A DNA stretch of 64,000 bases, from the NCBI RefSeq assembly GCF_002752675.1, contig NZ_CP024608.1:5642001-5706000 (forward strand), in the 5' to 3' direction. This stretch comes from Massilia violaceinigra (GTDB lineage: Bacteria > Pseudomonadota > Gammaproteobacteria > Burkholderiales > Burkholderiaceae_D). The notes under the pieces were generated by a model, which saw only the letters and a program-made list of their open reading frames with translations, did not search any database and was not told the origin of the DNA. Position numbers and translations under genes: made by a program. Shown here one piece after another: positions 52,297 to 61,677 of this stretch; position 1 is the stretch's first letter, and every line of letters begins with the position of its first letter.

Positions 52297-54396
52297 TCAG
52301 AACTCGTCCCACTCCTCGGCTGCCGGCGCTTTCGTCAGCGCCGGCTTGGCCTTCATGACCGCCAGGTGCGACGACGGGGTCGACCGCGCCACTGGCGCCG
52401 CACTGCGTGGGGCGGCGCCGTTATGCCGGTCGTCGAGCTTGAAGACATTCACCGCGCGCGCCAGTTGCGTCGCCTGGAACTGCAGGCTTTCCGCCGCCGC
52501 GGCCGCTTCTTCCACCAGCGCCGCATTTTGCTGGGTCACGCCATCCATTTCGGCAATCGCCTGGTTGACCTGGGAAATGCCCTGGCTTTGCTCGCCCGTG
52601 GCCACCGTGATCTCGGCGATGATCGCATTGACCCGGCTGACACTGGCCACCACCTGCTCCATGGTACTGCCGGCTTCGTCGACCTGGCGGCTGCCGATGG
52701 CCACCTTGCCCACCGAATCGTCGATCAGGGCCTTGATTTCCTTGGCCGCCGCCGCGCTGCGCTGGGCCAGGTTGCGCACTTCCGAGGCCACGACCGCAAA
52801 GCCACGTCCCTGTTCACCCGCGCGCGCCGCTTCCACCGCGGCGTTCAGGGCCAGGATATTGGTCTGGAAGGCAATCCCATCGATGACGCTGATAATGTCG
52901 ACGATCTTGTTGGACGACTCGTTAATCGACGTCATCGTTGCAATCACCTGCGACACCGCCGCCCCGCTCTTGCGCGCCACGTCCGAGGCCGATGCCGCCA
53001 GCTGGTTGGCCTGCTTGGCGTTTTCGGCATTGTCCCTGACGGTCGCGGTCAGCTCTTCGATCGAGGCTGCCGTTTCCTCCAGCGAACTGGCCTGCTGCTC
53101 GGTGCGCGCCGACAGGTCGTTGTTGCCCTGCGCGATTTCGGAACTGGACTGGGCCACGTTGTCGGCGCTTTCGTGCACCTGCACCAGCACGGTATGGATC
53201 TTGGCCACGAAGGCATTGAAGCCGGCGCCGATGACGGCCAGTTCATCCTTGCCGTGCACGTCGAGCCGCACCCGCAGGTCGGCCTCGCCCGAGGACAGGT
53301 TGGTCATCGTCTTACCCAGGGTGCGCAGCGGACGGGTCAGGCGCGATACCACCAGCACCAGGATGCCGGCCGTGGCCAGCGCGCAGACCAGCGCGACGAT
53401 CAGGGTGTACAGCAGCAACTCGCGCGCCGGCGCCGTTGCCACACTCTTCGGAAAACTCAGCTCCACGCTCCAGGGCGCAATCTCCGGGTGAATCGAGAGC
53501 GGCTGCAGCAGCCGGATGTTGCCGCGACCATCGTCAAATTCGTAGGCCTGGCCCTGGCGGATGCGTTCGAGCGCGGCCGGCGGCAGGTCGTCGGCCGGTT
53601 TGCCCAGGCGCGCCGGCACCGGATTGCTGGCATACAAGCCACCGTTGGAGATCAACGACAATTTGCCGCCCTCGATGACCTTCAGTTCGGCCAGGATGGT
53701 GGTCAGGCGCGGCAGCATGAAGTCGGCGCTGGCCGTGCCGATGAACTTGCCCTCGATCATGATCGGCGCCACCAGGGACGCCATCAACACATCCTTGCCC
53801 GCCACCGGATACACGTACGGCTCGGTGAAAAATACCTTGCCGCTGCGCTTGGGAATGTCGTACCAGTCATTGGCGCCGGCATCGGTGCCGAAGACGATCG
53901 GTTCGACATTCACTTCATTCTTGGCATTGCGGGTGAAATACGGCATGAAGCGGCCGCTGGCGTCGTAATGCGGCTTCTTGTCGGCGAATTCGGCATCCTT
54001 GGCGTCGAGTGCGTTCGCCTCGAAGGTCACCGCCGCGCCGATCAGGTCCTCGCTCCCCAGCAGGGTCGCCTTGGTCAGCTCATAGATCTGCTCGCGCTGC
54101 AAGGGCTGGCCCAAGGCCTTGGTCGAGCGCATCGCCGAGCCGAGGCTGATGATGCTGGCCAGATTGGTCGACAGCCGGCTCTGCAGCGCGCCAACGACCT
54201 CGCGCGAGGAAGTGCGCGCCAGTTCCATGGCGGCCGCTTCCGCACTGGCGCTGCTCTTGAAGCCGATCACGGCCGCCGTGACGCCCAGGCTCAACACCAC
54301 CAGCGCGGTGGCGGCGATACAAATCTTGCTGTTCAGCGAAAGACCCGATCCGAATGCTGCCATGGTTTTCTTATCCTCTTCGGTATTATTGGTCAT
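52297..54396 (-). CDS. Methyl-accepting chemotaxis protein
   Basis: 699 residues; the ATG at 54396 overlaps the porin stop by one base, and an ATG at 54363 is an alternative. Membrane helix (about 27–47), large periplasmic sensor of double-Cache type (about 55–320, with [19 protein letters not shown]), second helix (about 328–350), HAMP (to about 405) and signalling domain with the hairpin tip [23 protein letters not shown] in part visible near residue 520. The C-terminus, after a Pro/Ala-rich linker, ends EEWDEF, which resembles the pentapeptide that tethers the methylation enzymes CheR and CheB. Cotranscription with a porin gene suggests both respond to the same nutrient. Confidence 0.95.
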   Translation of the reverse strand: MTNNTEEDKKTMAAFGSGLSLNSKICIAATALVVLSLGVTAAVIGFKSSASAEAAAMELARTSSREVVGALQSRLSTNLASIISLGSAMRSTKALGQPLQREQIYELTKATLLGSEDLIGAAVTFEANALDAKDAEFADKKPHYDASGRFMPYFTRNAKNEVNVEPIVFGTDAGANDWYDIPKRSGKVFFTEPYVYPVAGKDVLMASLVAPIMIEGKFIGTASADFMLPRLTTILAELKVIEGGKLSLISNGGLYASNPVPARLGKPADDLPPAALERIRQGQAYEFDDGRGNIRLLQPLSIHPEIAPWSVELSFPKSVATAPARELLLYTLIVALVCALATAGILVLVVSRLTRPLRTLGKTMTNLSSGEADLRVRLDVHGKDELAVIGAGFNAFVAKIHTVLVQVHESADNVAQSSSEIAQGNNDLSARTEQQASSLEETAASIEELTATVRDNAENAKQANQLAASASDVARKSGAAVSQVIATMTSINESSNKIVDIISVIDGIAFQTNILALNAAVEAARAGEQGRGFAVVASEVRNLAQRSAAAAKEIKALIDDSVGKVAIGSRQVDEAGSTMEQVVASVSRVNAIIAEITVATGEQSQGISQVNQAIAEMDGVTQQNAALVEEAAAAAESLQFQATQLARAVNVFKLDDRHNGAAPRSAAPVARSTPSSHLAVMKAKPALTKAPAAEEWDEF

Positions 54397-55208
54397 TAAA
54401 ATGTCTTGGTCAGCGCCACCACAAAGGTTCCGACGGCTGGATTCGATACCGCCACCTTGCCGGACGAATCGGGAATGCCGAGCGTATAGGCGTCGTAGGC
54501 ATTGGTGGCGCCGCGCGCCTTGGTGTACGCGCCCGACACGGTCCAGCCGCCGTCGAAAGCCTTGCTCACGCCCACCTTCACATCGCGCCAGTTCCAGATA
54601 TCGTTGCCAGCGCCATCGACCCGGCCATCGCCCGCATGCAGGTTCAGGGTGTAGCCCGAGCCGAGGTCGACATTGGCGCCCACGTCCAGGTAACCGGTGC
54701 CGCGCGCATTGGTGATGCCGAAGAAGTCCTTGGTATAGGTGCTGTTGTACTTGGCGTAGAAAAACTTGTACGTCATGCCCAGCGACAGTTCGCCGTAGTC
54801 GTACGACACGCCGGTGGCGTGGTACTCGGCGCCGGGATATTTGTAGTAATACACGAGCGCGCTGTAGCCGATGGGACCGGCCGTGCCTGTGTAGCCGCCG
54901 TACATGTCGACTTCGAGCGTGCCGTCTTCGACGAAGCGGTTGCTGACGGTCGACATCCAGATCCCCGCCGAGAGCCCGCTGGGGTGGCCGATATCGAAGC
55001 CGCCCTGCAGCGCAGGCTTGCCCCAGGTCTGGCGGAAGCCCCGCGAAATGTACTGCGATGCGAGGGTGACGTTGGCGGTCATGGTGGTCGTGGGCGCCGC
55101 GGCGGCCGGTTTGGCATCGGCCGGGGTGCTCTGGGCAGATGCCTGGGAAGCGAGCGCGAGCAAGGTGACGATAGAAAGCGCGTAATGCTGTTTGACGATA
55201 GATGGCAT
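54396..55208 (-). CDS. TorF family putative porin
   Basis: 270 residues with a signal peptide ending at SQASAQ (residue 26). After an Ala/Pro-rich spacer the chain is a run of amphipathic strands: [22 protein letters not shown] near residue 50 (only partly quoted family signature), and the last strand [12 protein letters not shown] with a terminal Phe for outer-membrane insertion. Members are predicted barrels of unknown substrate. The gene overlaps the chemoreceptor gene by one base and comes first in the pair, so uptake across the outer membrane and sensing may be linked. Confidence 0.88.
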   Translation of the reverse strand: MPSIVKQHYALSIVTLLALASQASAQSTPADAKPAAAAPTTTMTANVTLASQYISRGFRQTWGKPALQGGFDIGHPSGLSAGIWMSTVSNRFVEDGTLEVDMYGGYTGTAGPIGYSALVYYYKYPGAEYHATGVSYDYGELSLGMTYKFFYAKYNSTYTKDFFGITNARGTGYLDVGANVDLGSGYTLNLHAGDGRVDGAGNDIWNWRDVKVGVSKAFDGGWTVSGAYTKARGATNAYDAYTLGIPDSSGKVAVSNPAVGTFVVALTKTF

Positions 55209-55648
55209 CTTGAATTTTCCGTAAGGTTACTGGACACGCAAGGGCATGCGCACCAGGTACATCTTGAGCGAAGAGTCAGACGAGGGTCAGGTCAAACATG
55301 CGGCTGTATCTGCCGGCGGAGTTGGGGCCGGCAACGGCACCCGGTCATGCTGGGGCTCGGAACAAAGTGGACTTGCGCATGCGCAGGCCATGCGCCAAGG
55401 ATAGGCGCGAGCGCGCGCCAATGTCAAACGTGTTGCACTCAGAGAAGGAAATCCGTTGTATAACGGAGAGTGGAGCGCCGCCAGACACCTCTGCTGGCCA
55501 ACTGCGCGCGCTGCATTGCCCGGCACGCGGATGGTGAACGGCACCGTTTCACCTTGCCGCAGCGATATTCCGGCAACGCGGCTCGCACTGCGGCGATGCC
55601 GTTGCGACATCCCCTCAGGGGTTGGGCGTGGCCCGCGCGCTGTCCTGC
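55209..55648. other. Intergenic region upstream of the porin gene
   Basis: 440 bp without a credible gene. It lies between the porin start and the stop of the esterase gene, both on the minus strand, so it should hold the porin promoter. Around 55450–55475 the sequence is less GC-rich (GTTGTATAACGG). A possible 107-codon minus-strand frame (55287–55610) has shadow-like composition and no ribosome site. No repeat or RNA is seen. Confidence 0.5.
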
Positions 55649-56467
55649 TTACGGTGCCGCGCCCGGCGCCTTGCCCGTGCCGTACACCGTTTCCAGCGCC
55701 AGCGCTTCGCTCGCGCGGTAGATCGTGTCGTGGCGCTCTGTCGGCATCGGCTGATAGGTCCAGCTGACGCTGGCCGGCGCGTGCGCGCGCAGCGATGCCG
55801 CCAGGCGCGCCATGCCGAGCACGATGTTCTCCTCATCGGCCGAGGTCAGGAAAATCTTCGTCGGCTTGGCCGGCAGTGCCTTGATGCGCACATCCGCGGC
55901 GCGCACCAGCGCTTCATCATTCCACCAGACGCTCGGGCTGATCGCCACGTAGCGGTCGAACAGTTCCGGCTCGGCCAGCAAGGTCTCGACGATGAACAGA
56001 CCCGCCAGCGACTCGCCCACGATGCCGCTGTCGGCCGTGGTGCGGTAGTGCGAGCGGATGTGCGGCATCAGCTCGGTGCGGATGAACTGGCGAAATGCCG
56101 CCGAGCCGCCCACACGGAGCGCGATTTTCTTGTCGTTCGCCACCGTAGTCGGCCCGGTGAGGTCGCGCCGCCGCTCCGTGTTTTCGATGCCCACCAACAG
56201 CACCGGCATCATGCGCCCGGCCGCCACCAGCGTCTGCACGGTCTCGGCCACGTGCGGGAAGTCTTCGGCCTTGCCGCCGTCCGGCATGTAGAGCACCGGC
56301 AAGGGGGCTCCCGTTTCTGCGCCGTGACCGCTCGGCACGAACACATTGATACGCCGTGTTTCCGACAACACCTTCGAATCGAGCGTGAACGTCTGCGACG
56401 CCACCGGCGCGGCAAACGACTGTACGGCGGCACAGCCAACCATCAAGGCAAGCAGAACATTTTTCAT
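55649..56467 (-). CDS. Exported alpha/beta hydrolase, esterase D (Fes/YbbA) type
   Basis: 272 residues from the ATG at 56467 (MKNVLLALMVGCAAVQ, signal peptide ending near SFAAP). It belongs to the putative esterase family that includes ferri-enterobactin esterases and YbbA. The nucleophile elbow is VGESLAGL with Ser153, the oxyanion region is VLYMPDGG, and the histidine is in TERHDTIYR. It would hydrolyse esters in the periplasm; the natural substrate is unknown and no siderophore genes are adjacent. The longer upstream frame was rejected because the signal peptide would be internal. Confidence 0.9.
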   Translation of the reverse strand: MKNVLLALMVGCAAVQSFAAPVASQTFTLDSKVLSETRRINVFVPSGHGAETGAPLPVLYMPDGGKAEDFPHVAETVQTLVAAGRMMPVLLVGIENTERRRDLTGPTTVANDKKIALRVGGSAAFRQFIRTELMPHIRSHYRTTADSGIVGESLAGLFIVETLLAEPELFDRYVAISPSVWWNDEALVRAADVRIKALPAKPTKIFLTSADEENIVLGMARLAASLRAHAPASVSWTYQPMPTERHDTIYRASEALALETVYGTGKAPGAAP

Positions 56468-56721
56468 GGGAAGTCCAGAGTGGAAAGAGCAACATACTGC
56501 CACTGAAACATTGTCTATACAACACAGTTGCCACGTGAGCGGCGCCGGGATGCTCGGGCCCGTCATGCAGAGGCGCTGCATTCTCAGCTCGTTGCACGGA
56601 TTTCCAGGGTACGGGCCATGGCGCTGCGCCCCTGCCCAGTTATAGTCCCAGGAACAGACCCTCTGAACAAAAGCGGGCAGCCATGCCGGAGGCACGTATT
56701 TTCAAGGGCGCCGGCGATGCT

Positions 56722-57306
56722 TCACGATGGCTTGTCCGGCGCCGCATGCGCGCCCGCCAGCAGAAGCAGCTGATCGCGCACGCGCGGAAAATACGCCGGC
56801 CGCTCGCCGCGCGCAAGCAGCCAGTCGAACCAGGCACCGTCGGCGGCCAGCCGCACCACTTCCAGTACCGGCGCGCCATCGGTGTCCGCATGCGCCGCCA
56901 GGCGGCGCGCCAGCCACGCATCCCAACGATGCTTGAGCGCGGGATCGGCGATCAGCGACACCGGCAGCGCAACGCTCCAGGCACTCGCAGGATCGGCCGG
57001 CACGTCGGCGAACACAATGCGCACGTAAGCGCGCGTAAAGCAGCCGTAGGAGCCTTCGTCACCGGCAAGGCACGCGTCCAGATCGGCGTCCAGGCGCGCG
57101 ACCATGTCGTCGAACATGCTCTCGACCAGGGCCTGCTTGTTGGCGAAGTGGTGGAACAAGCCGCCCTTGCTTACCCCGGCCGCCTGCGCCACGGCCTGCA
57201 CGGTGACCCCGGCCAGCCCTTCCTCGACTGCAATCTTCGCAGCGCAGCTGAGCAAGGCGCTCCTGACGCGCTCGGGCTGTTTCTTCCGCGTGGAACCGGT
57301 ATCCAT
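56722..57306 (-). CDS. TetR family regulator of the adjacent SMR pump
   Basis: 194 residues from the ATG at 57306. The helix-turn-helix (about residues 15–60) has VTVQAVAQAAGVSKGGLFHHF, and the C-terminal domain resembles the TetR_C_6-type pocket. It starts two bases after the stop of the SMR transporter gene, so pump and regulator are cotranscribed. A 9-bp inverted repeat upstream of the pump gene is the probable operator, giving autoregulated efflux. Inducers are probably cationic compounds, by analogy with other SMR systems. Confidence 0.9.
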   Translation of the reverse strand: MDTGSTRKKQPERVRSALLSCAAKIAVEEGLAGVTVQAVAQAAGVSKGGLFHHFANKQALVESMFDDMVARLDADLDACLAGDEGSYGCFTRAYVRIVFADVPADPASAWSVALPVSLIADPALKHRWDAWLARRLAAHADTDGAPVLEVVRLAADGAWFDWLLARGERPAYFPRVRDQLLLLAGAHAAPDKPS

Positions 57307-57308
57307 GG

Positions 57309-57650
57309 TCAATGCGCCGTCGAGGTCGAAAAGGCCTGGACCAGCACCACGCCCGTCACAATCAGGCCGATGCCGACGATGGCCACCGGATCGAGACGCT
57401 GCTTGAACACGATCACGCCGATCACCGCCGTCAGGACAATGCCCACGCCGCCCCAGATGGCATACGCCACGCCCAGCGGCACATGCTTCAATGCCAGCGA
57501 CAGGAGATAGAACGAGCCCGCATAACACAGCGCCATCAGCCCGGTTGGCAGCATCTTGCTGAACTGCTCGGATTTGCCGAGGAACGTGGTGCCGATCACT
57601 TCGCACACGATGGCGCCTGCCAGTGCAAGATAGGAAAACCAGGCTGTCAT
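57309..57650 (-). CDS. Small multidrug resistance (SMR) family transporter
   Basis: 113 residues with four membrane helices, from the ATG at 57650; the longer frame begins inside the operator region. It starts MTAWFSYLALAGAIVCEVIGT, where Glu17 aligns with the proton- and drug-binding Glu14 of EmrE. GVAYAIWGGVGIVLTAVIG near residue 70 is the SMR helix-3 signature. The GVAYAxWxGxG form suggests the quaternary-ammonium (Qac) rather than the guanidinium subtype, though this cannot be settled by eye. It works as a dimer in the inner membrane and is followed by its TetR regulator. Confidence 0.92.
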   Translation of the reverse strand: MTAWFSYLALAGAIVCEVIGTTFLGKSEQFSKMLPTGLMALCYAGSFYLLSLALKHVPLGVAYAIWGGVGIVLTAVIGVIVFKQRLDPVAIVGIGLIVTGVVLVQAFSTSTAH

Positions 57651-57684
57651 GATCAACTCCGTCAATGTAATCAGCCCTGATTTT

Positions 57685-57708
57685 AACATACCGACCGCGC
57701 GGTATGTT
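57685..57708. promoter_or_regulatory. Inverted-repeat operator for the TetR regulator
   Basis: AACATACCG accgcg CGGTATGTT has 9-bp perfect arms with a 6-base spacer. It lies 35 bp upstream of the SMR start and 100 bp upstream of the divergent beta-lactamase-like gene. The ACCG/CGGT-centred form is typical for TetR regulators of efflux pumps, so one site may control both directions. Confidence 0.7.
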
Positions 57709-57807
57709 TTGCAAAACATTGCAAGTTGTACTATTCCGCAGTCGACCTCTGCTGATAAACTGCAAGGCGCGCACCGCCTGTCCTGTGCACCTTACTCTCC
57801 GAAGACA

Positions 57808-59298
57808 ATGACCCGACCATTTACCCTGCCCATCCTCGCAAGCTCCTGTCTTCTCGCCCTCGCCGCTACCAGCGCCAGCGCCCAATCCACCGTCCCGGTT
57901 CCCGCGACCGATGCCGAGATTCTCGCGATGATCAAGGCGCGCGTGGATATCGATAAAAAAGGCACGGGCATCGTGGTCGGCCTGATCGATCCGCGTGGCA
58001 GCCGGGTTATCTCGTACGGCTCGCTGAGCGTGGGTGGCGCACCGGTGGGCGCCGATTCGGTATTTGAAATCGGTTCGATCACCAAGGTATTTACCGCAAC
58101 GCTGCTGAGCGACATGGTGCAGGGCGGCGACGTCAAGCTGGACGACCCGATCGGCGCTTACCTGCCCGCGGGCGTCAAAACACCGCTGTTCAAGGCCAAG
58201 CCGATTACCCTGCGCGAGCTGTCGGGGCACCTGTCGGGCTTACCGGGCATGCCGGCGAATCTGGCACCGGCCAATCCGGCCAACCCCTTTGCCGATTACA
58301 CCGTGCCGCAAATGTACGCTGCCCTGAGCGCGTTCGAGCCCACGCGGGCCAGCGGCGAGATCTACGCCTATTCCAATTACGGCGTCGGCCTGCTTGGCCA
58401 TATCCTCAGCCTGCGCGCCGGAAAGGATTTTGAAACCCTGGTACGCCAGCGCATCAACAAGCCGCTGGGCATGGACAGCACCGCCATTACCCTGAGCGCG
58501 GACATGAAAAAGCGTCTCGCGACCGGCTACGGAATGCCCGGCGTGCCGGCCCAGAATTGGGACATGCCAACACTGGCCGGCATGGGCGCGTTGCGCTCGA
58601 CCACCGCCGACCTGCTCAAATTCGTCGGCGCCAATGCCGGCATTCTGCCCTCCCCGCTCTACCCTGCAATGCAGGCCGCGCACAAGCCGCAGCGCGCCAT
58701 CGACAAGCGGCCGGGCGAATCGATCGCTCTGGGCTGGCATATTCTTGACGCCCACGGCTCGCGCATCGTCTGGCATACCGGCGGCACGGGCGGTTACCGT
58801 ACCTATATCGGGTTCGACCAGGACACCCGGCGCGGCGTTGTCCTGATGTCGAACGCCCACAGCGGGTCCGAGGATATCGCGCGGCGCGCCCTCAACCGCG
58901 CCTTCCCCCTGACCGTGTACACCCCTCCTCCGGCAATGGTGGAGGCACTGGCAAAACGCGGTTACCAGCACATCGAAGCGATCTATCAGGAACTGCGCGC
59001 CGGCGACCCCCAGTTCAAACTTGGCGAACCGATGGTCAACCAGTGGGGCTACGAGATGCTCATGCAAGGCAAGCTGAAACAAAGCCTGGAGATCTTCAAG
59101 CTCAATGTCTCGCTTTACCCGGCCAGCAGCAATGTTTACGACAGCCTGGCCGAATCGTATGAAAAGAACGGACGCATGGAGGAAGCCATTGCCAGCTACC
59201 GGCGCGCGCTCGAGATCGATCCAGCGGCGAAGAACGCGCAGGACAACCTGAAAAGACTGGGCGTGCCGGCGCAAGGCGAACCGAAACAGTCCCAATAA
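57808..59298 (+). CDS. Exported serine hydrolase of the beta-lactamase (class C) fold with C-terminal TPR
   Basis: 496 residues from ATG 57808; the earlier in-frame start lies across the operator. A signal peptide ends at ATSASAQ (residue 26). The hydrolase domain (about 35–375) carries the three active-site motifs: Ser90-Ile-Thr-Lys93, Tyr187-Ser-Asn189 and His323-Thr-Gly-Gly. It resembles esterases and peptidases of the beta-lactamase-related group more than true AmpC. After residue 420, two tetratricopeptide-like repeats (GKLKQSLEIFKLNVSLYP and GRMEEAIASYRRALEIDP) form a binding tail. It is divergent from the SMR/TetR pair and shares its control region. Confidence 0.92.
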   Translation: MTRPFTLPILASSCLLALAATSASAQSTVPVPATDAEILAMIKARVDIDKKGTGIVVGLIDPRGSRVISYGSLSVGGAPVGADSVFEIGSITKVFTATLLSDMVQGGDVKLDDPIGAYLPAGVKTPLFKAKPITLRELSGHLSGLPGMPANLAPANPANPFADYTVPQMYAALSAFEPTRASGEIYAYSNYGVGLLGHILSLRAGKDFETLVRQRINKPLGMDSTAITLSADMKKRLATGYGMPGVPAQNWDMPTLAGMGALRSTTADLLKFVGANAGILPSPLYPAMQAAHKPQRAIDKRPGESIALGWHILDAHGSRIVWHTGGTGGYRTYIGFDQDTRRGVVLMSNAHSGSEDIARRALNRAFPLTVYTPPPAMVEALAKRGYQHIEAIYQELRAGDPQFKLGEPMVNQWGYEMLMQGKLKQSLEIFKLNVSLYPASSNVYDSLAESYEKNGRMEEAIASYRRALEIDPAAKNAQDNLKRLGVPAQGEPKQSQ

Positions 59299-59311
59299 GG
59301 GTACGGCGCGT

Positions 59312-60123
59312 TCAATCGCGCCGTCCGATCCAGCGCGCCAGCGTGTCGGTCAGGCTCGCGGAGGGCGGCGCGACACGCTGCTGGGCACTGGCGGTATTGG
59401 CGGGCGCCACACGCGCAAAGCCCGCGCGTTCAAGCTGCATGGCCAGTTCAGCGACAAGCTGCTCGAGCTCCACCCACAGCAGATCGCGCCCGCCGATATA
59501 CACCTCCATCAGTTGTGACTCCCACAGCTGCAGCGCGCCGTTAGCGGCAAGCGCGCTGCGCCAGACCGAAAAACACTCCCCGGCGTCATAGCGTCCGTTT
59601 GACAGGCGCCTCCACGCCGGATGTCCTCCGATCGTTCGGTCCAGCAGCCAGTTGAAATGCTCAAGAGGTGTTTTATCGTGGCTGCAGTTCGGCCGCCACG
59701 CTTTTCTGCACCATGAACGGCGTGCCGAACCGGGGCCGGTACAACAAGGGCTGCGGCGGGGGCTCGAGCTTGATGCCGAAACTGACGTCCGTGTCGCGGA
59801 TCTCGACCTCGTGTTCACCGATCCAACCGACGATGTCGGTATTGACCGTCGGGAAATCGTCGTCCATCGCGTACTCGATCATGCGCCAGAAGGCATTTTC
59901 GGAAAAACTGCGGAAACGAATGCCGTCATCGAGTTCGGTCCCGTCACCGCCGTGAGCCAGGCCGTGAGCGCGCCGGCATCCACGCCGTCCAGCCCGACCC
60001 AATCGTCGATCTGCTGGCTTGTGACGTAACTCCCCTTGAGCATGAATGGACCGTCCACCAGCGCGGCGCGCCTGAGAAAGGCTTCTTTCACCGCAATGCG
60101 CTGCGCGGTCGCTTCGGCCAAAT
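59312..60123 (-). pseudogene. Degenerate gene, possibly of the AbiEii-like nucleotidyltransferase family
   Basis: One protein-like sequence is spread over two frames with two shifts. It first reads …KEAFLRRAALVDGPFMLKGS…LTAWLTAVTG until about 59942. It continues in the next frame as TELDDGIRFRSFSENAFWRMI…KSVAAELQP to about 59678. It then returns to the first frame as DKTPLEHFNWLLDRTIGG…ARWIGRRD with its stop at 59312. The first shift equals one lost base in a C-run (59940–59942), the second one extra base near 59676–59680. Joined it gives about 270 residues. FMLKGSYVT and ENAFWRMIEYAMDDDFPTVN recall nucleotidyltransferases of the AbiEii/AbiGii toxin family, but this is from memory and weak. 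No upstream start codon is clear; GTG near 60093 is possible. It follows the permease gene closely. Confidence 0.5.
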
Positions 60124-60141
60124 CAGGCAGGTCGACAATGA

Positions 60142-61515
60142 CTACGTGTGCGACGCCGCCAGCGTTGCGCGGCGCCCCGCCGTCGTCAGGAACACCACGT
60201 AGCCTGCCAGCAGCAAGCCGGCGAATACCATCGCCATCACAAAATTGTAGTAAACCATCGTTCCCAGGCACACCAGCGCTCCGAGCAGGGCGAACAGCGG
60301 AAAGAACGGGTACAGCGGCGCACTGAACGGCCGCACCATCTGCGGCTCGCTGCGGCGCAGCTTGAACAGCGCCAGCATGCTGACGATATACATCGTGATC
60401 GCCCCGAACACGGACATGGTGACAATATTGGCCGTCAAGGTCAGTCCGCCGATCTTGATCAGTTCATCGCTGTAGATCGCGGCGATGCCAACCACGCCGC
60501 CGGCCAGCACGGCGCGGTGCGGGGTCTGAAAGCGCGGATGAATCTTGGCAAAATAATGCGGCAGATAACCTTCGCGGGCGAGCGCGAAAATCTGGCGCGA
60601 ATAGCCGAAGATAATGCCGTGGAAGGAGGCGACCAGGCCGAACAGGCCGAGCCAGACCAGCATGTGCAGCCAGCCGCTGCTGCCGCCGACGATCATTTTC
60701 ATCGCCTGCGGCAGCGGATCGTTGATATTGGACAGCTTGGTCCAGTCGCCCGCCCCGCCGGCGAACAGCATCACGCCCAAGGCCAGCGCCACCAGGGTCA
60801 GGATGCCGCCGACGTAGGCGATGGGAATCGAGCGGCGCGGGTCTTTGGCCTCCTCCGCCGCCATTGCCACCCCTTCGATGGCCAGGAAAAACCAGATCGC
60901 AAACGGAATTGCCGCGAACATGCCTGGAATGGCCGCCATGCTGAAGCTGTCCTGGCCTGCCCATCCGCCCTTGGTGAAGTTGGCGAGCGAAAAGCCCGGA
61001 GCGACCACGCCCATGAATACCAGCAGCTCGAAAATTGCCACGATGGCCAGCAGCAGTTCCAGCGTGGCCGCCACCTGCACGCCGATGATGTTCATGGTCA
61101 TGAAGATCAGGTAAGCGCCAAGCGCGACCAGCTTGGGATCGAGGGCGGGAAACTGCACGTTCATGTACGCGCCGATGGCCAGTGCGATGGCTGGCGGCGC
61201 GAACACGAACTCGATCAGCGTGGCGGCGCCGGCGATGTAGCCGCCGACCGGGCCGAAGGCGCGCTTGCTGTAGGCGAACGGGCCGCCCGCATGCGGGATC
61301 GAGGTGGTCAGTTCGGTAAAGCTGAAGATGAAGGTGGTGTACATGGCGGCGATGAAGAGCGCCGTCACGGCAAAGCCGAGGGTGCCGGCCGAGGCCCAGC
61401 CATAACTCCAGCCGAAATACTCGCCGGAAATGACCAGCCCGACGGCGATGCCCCACAATTGAAAGGTGCTTAGCGCCTGCTTGAGCGCGGGCGCGCCTGC
61501 GTTATTCGCGTTCAT
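60142..61515 (-). CDS. APC family permease, ethanolamine permease type
   Basis: 457 residues from the ATG at 61515, which has TTGGAGT nine bases upstream; that TTG opens a slightly longer frame. Twelve membrane helices are expected. The start of the first helices, FQLWGIAVGLVISGEYFGWSYG, is partly quoted here and is the hallmark of the ethanolamine permease branch of the amino acid–polyamine–organocation family, as are the segments IPHAGGPFAYSKRAFGP and IEGVAMAAEEAKDP. In other genomes it usually precedes eutBC. Here the next gene is a degenerate unrelated locus and no ammonia-lyase genes are in the window. Confidence 0.88.
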   Translation of the reverse strand: MNANNAGAPALKQALSTFQLWGIAVGLVISGEYFGWSYGWASAGTLGFAVTALFIAAMYTTFIFSFTELTTSIPHAGGPFAYSKRAFGPVGGYIAGAATLIEFVFAPPAIALAIGAYMNVQFPALDPKLVALGAYLIFMTMNIIGVQVAATLELLLAIVAIFELLVFMGVVAPGFSLANFTKGGWAGQDSFSMAAIPGMFAAIPFAIWFFLAIEGVAMAAEEAKDPRRSIPIAYVGGILTLVALALGVMLFAGGAGDWTKLSNINDPLPQAMKMIVGGSSGWLHMLVWLGLFGLVASFHGIIFGYSRQIFALAREGYLPHYFAKIHPRFQTPHRAVLAGGVVGIAAIYSDELIKIGGLTLTANIVTMSVFGAITMYIVSMLALFKLRRSEPQMVRPFSAPLYPFFPLFALLGALVCLGTMVYYNFVMAMVFAGLLLAGYVVFLTTAGRRATLAASHT

Positions 61516-61677
61516 GAGTGACTCCAATCCGGGTAAGGTGGCGAAACTTGAGACGAAGATTGCTTGATGCGGTCAGCCCAATCGCAAGCGGGAAGGTGCT
61601 ATCCGAAGAGGATAAACAGTGCCGACGAGTTAAGTATGCCGTTAAATCAACGGTTTTGGCGAAGAAAATTCAACACA

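Noticed and set aside
55287..55610. 107-codon minus-strand frame upstream of the porin
   Set aside because: Arg/Pro/Cys-rich with no domain pattern or ribosome site.
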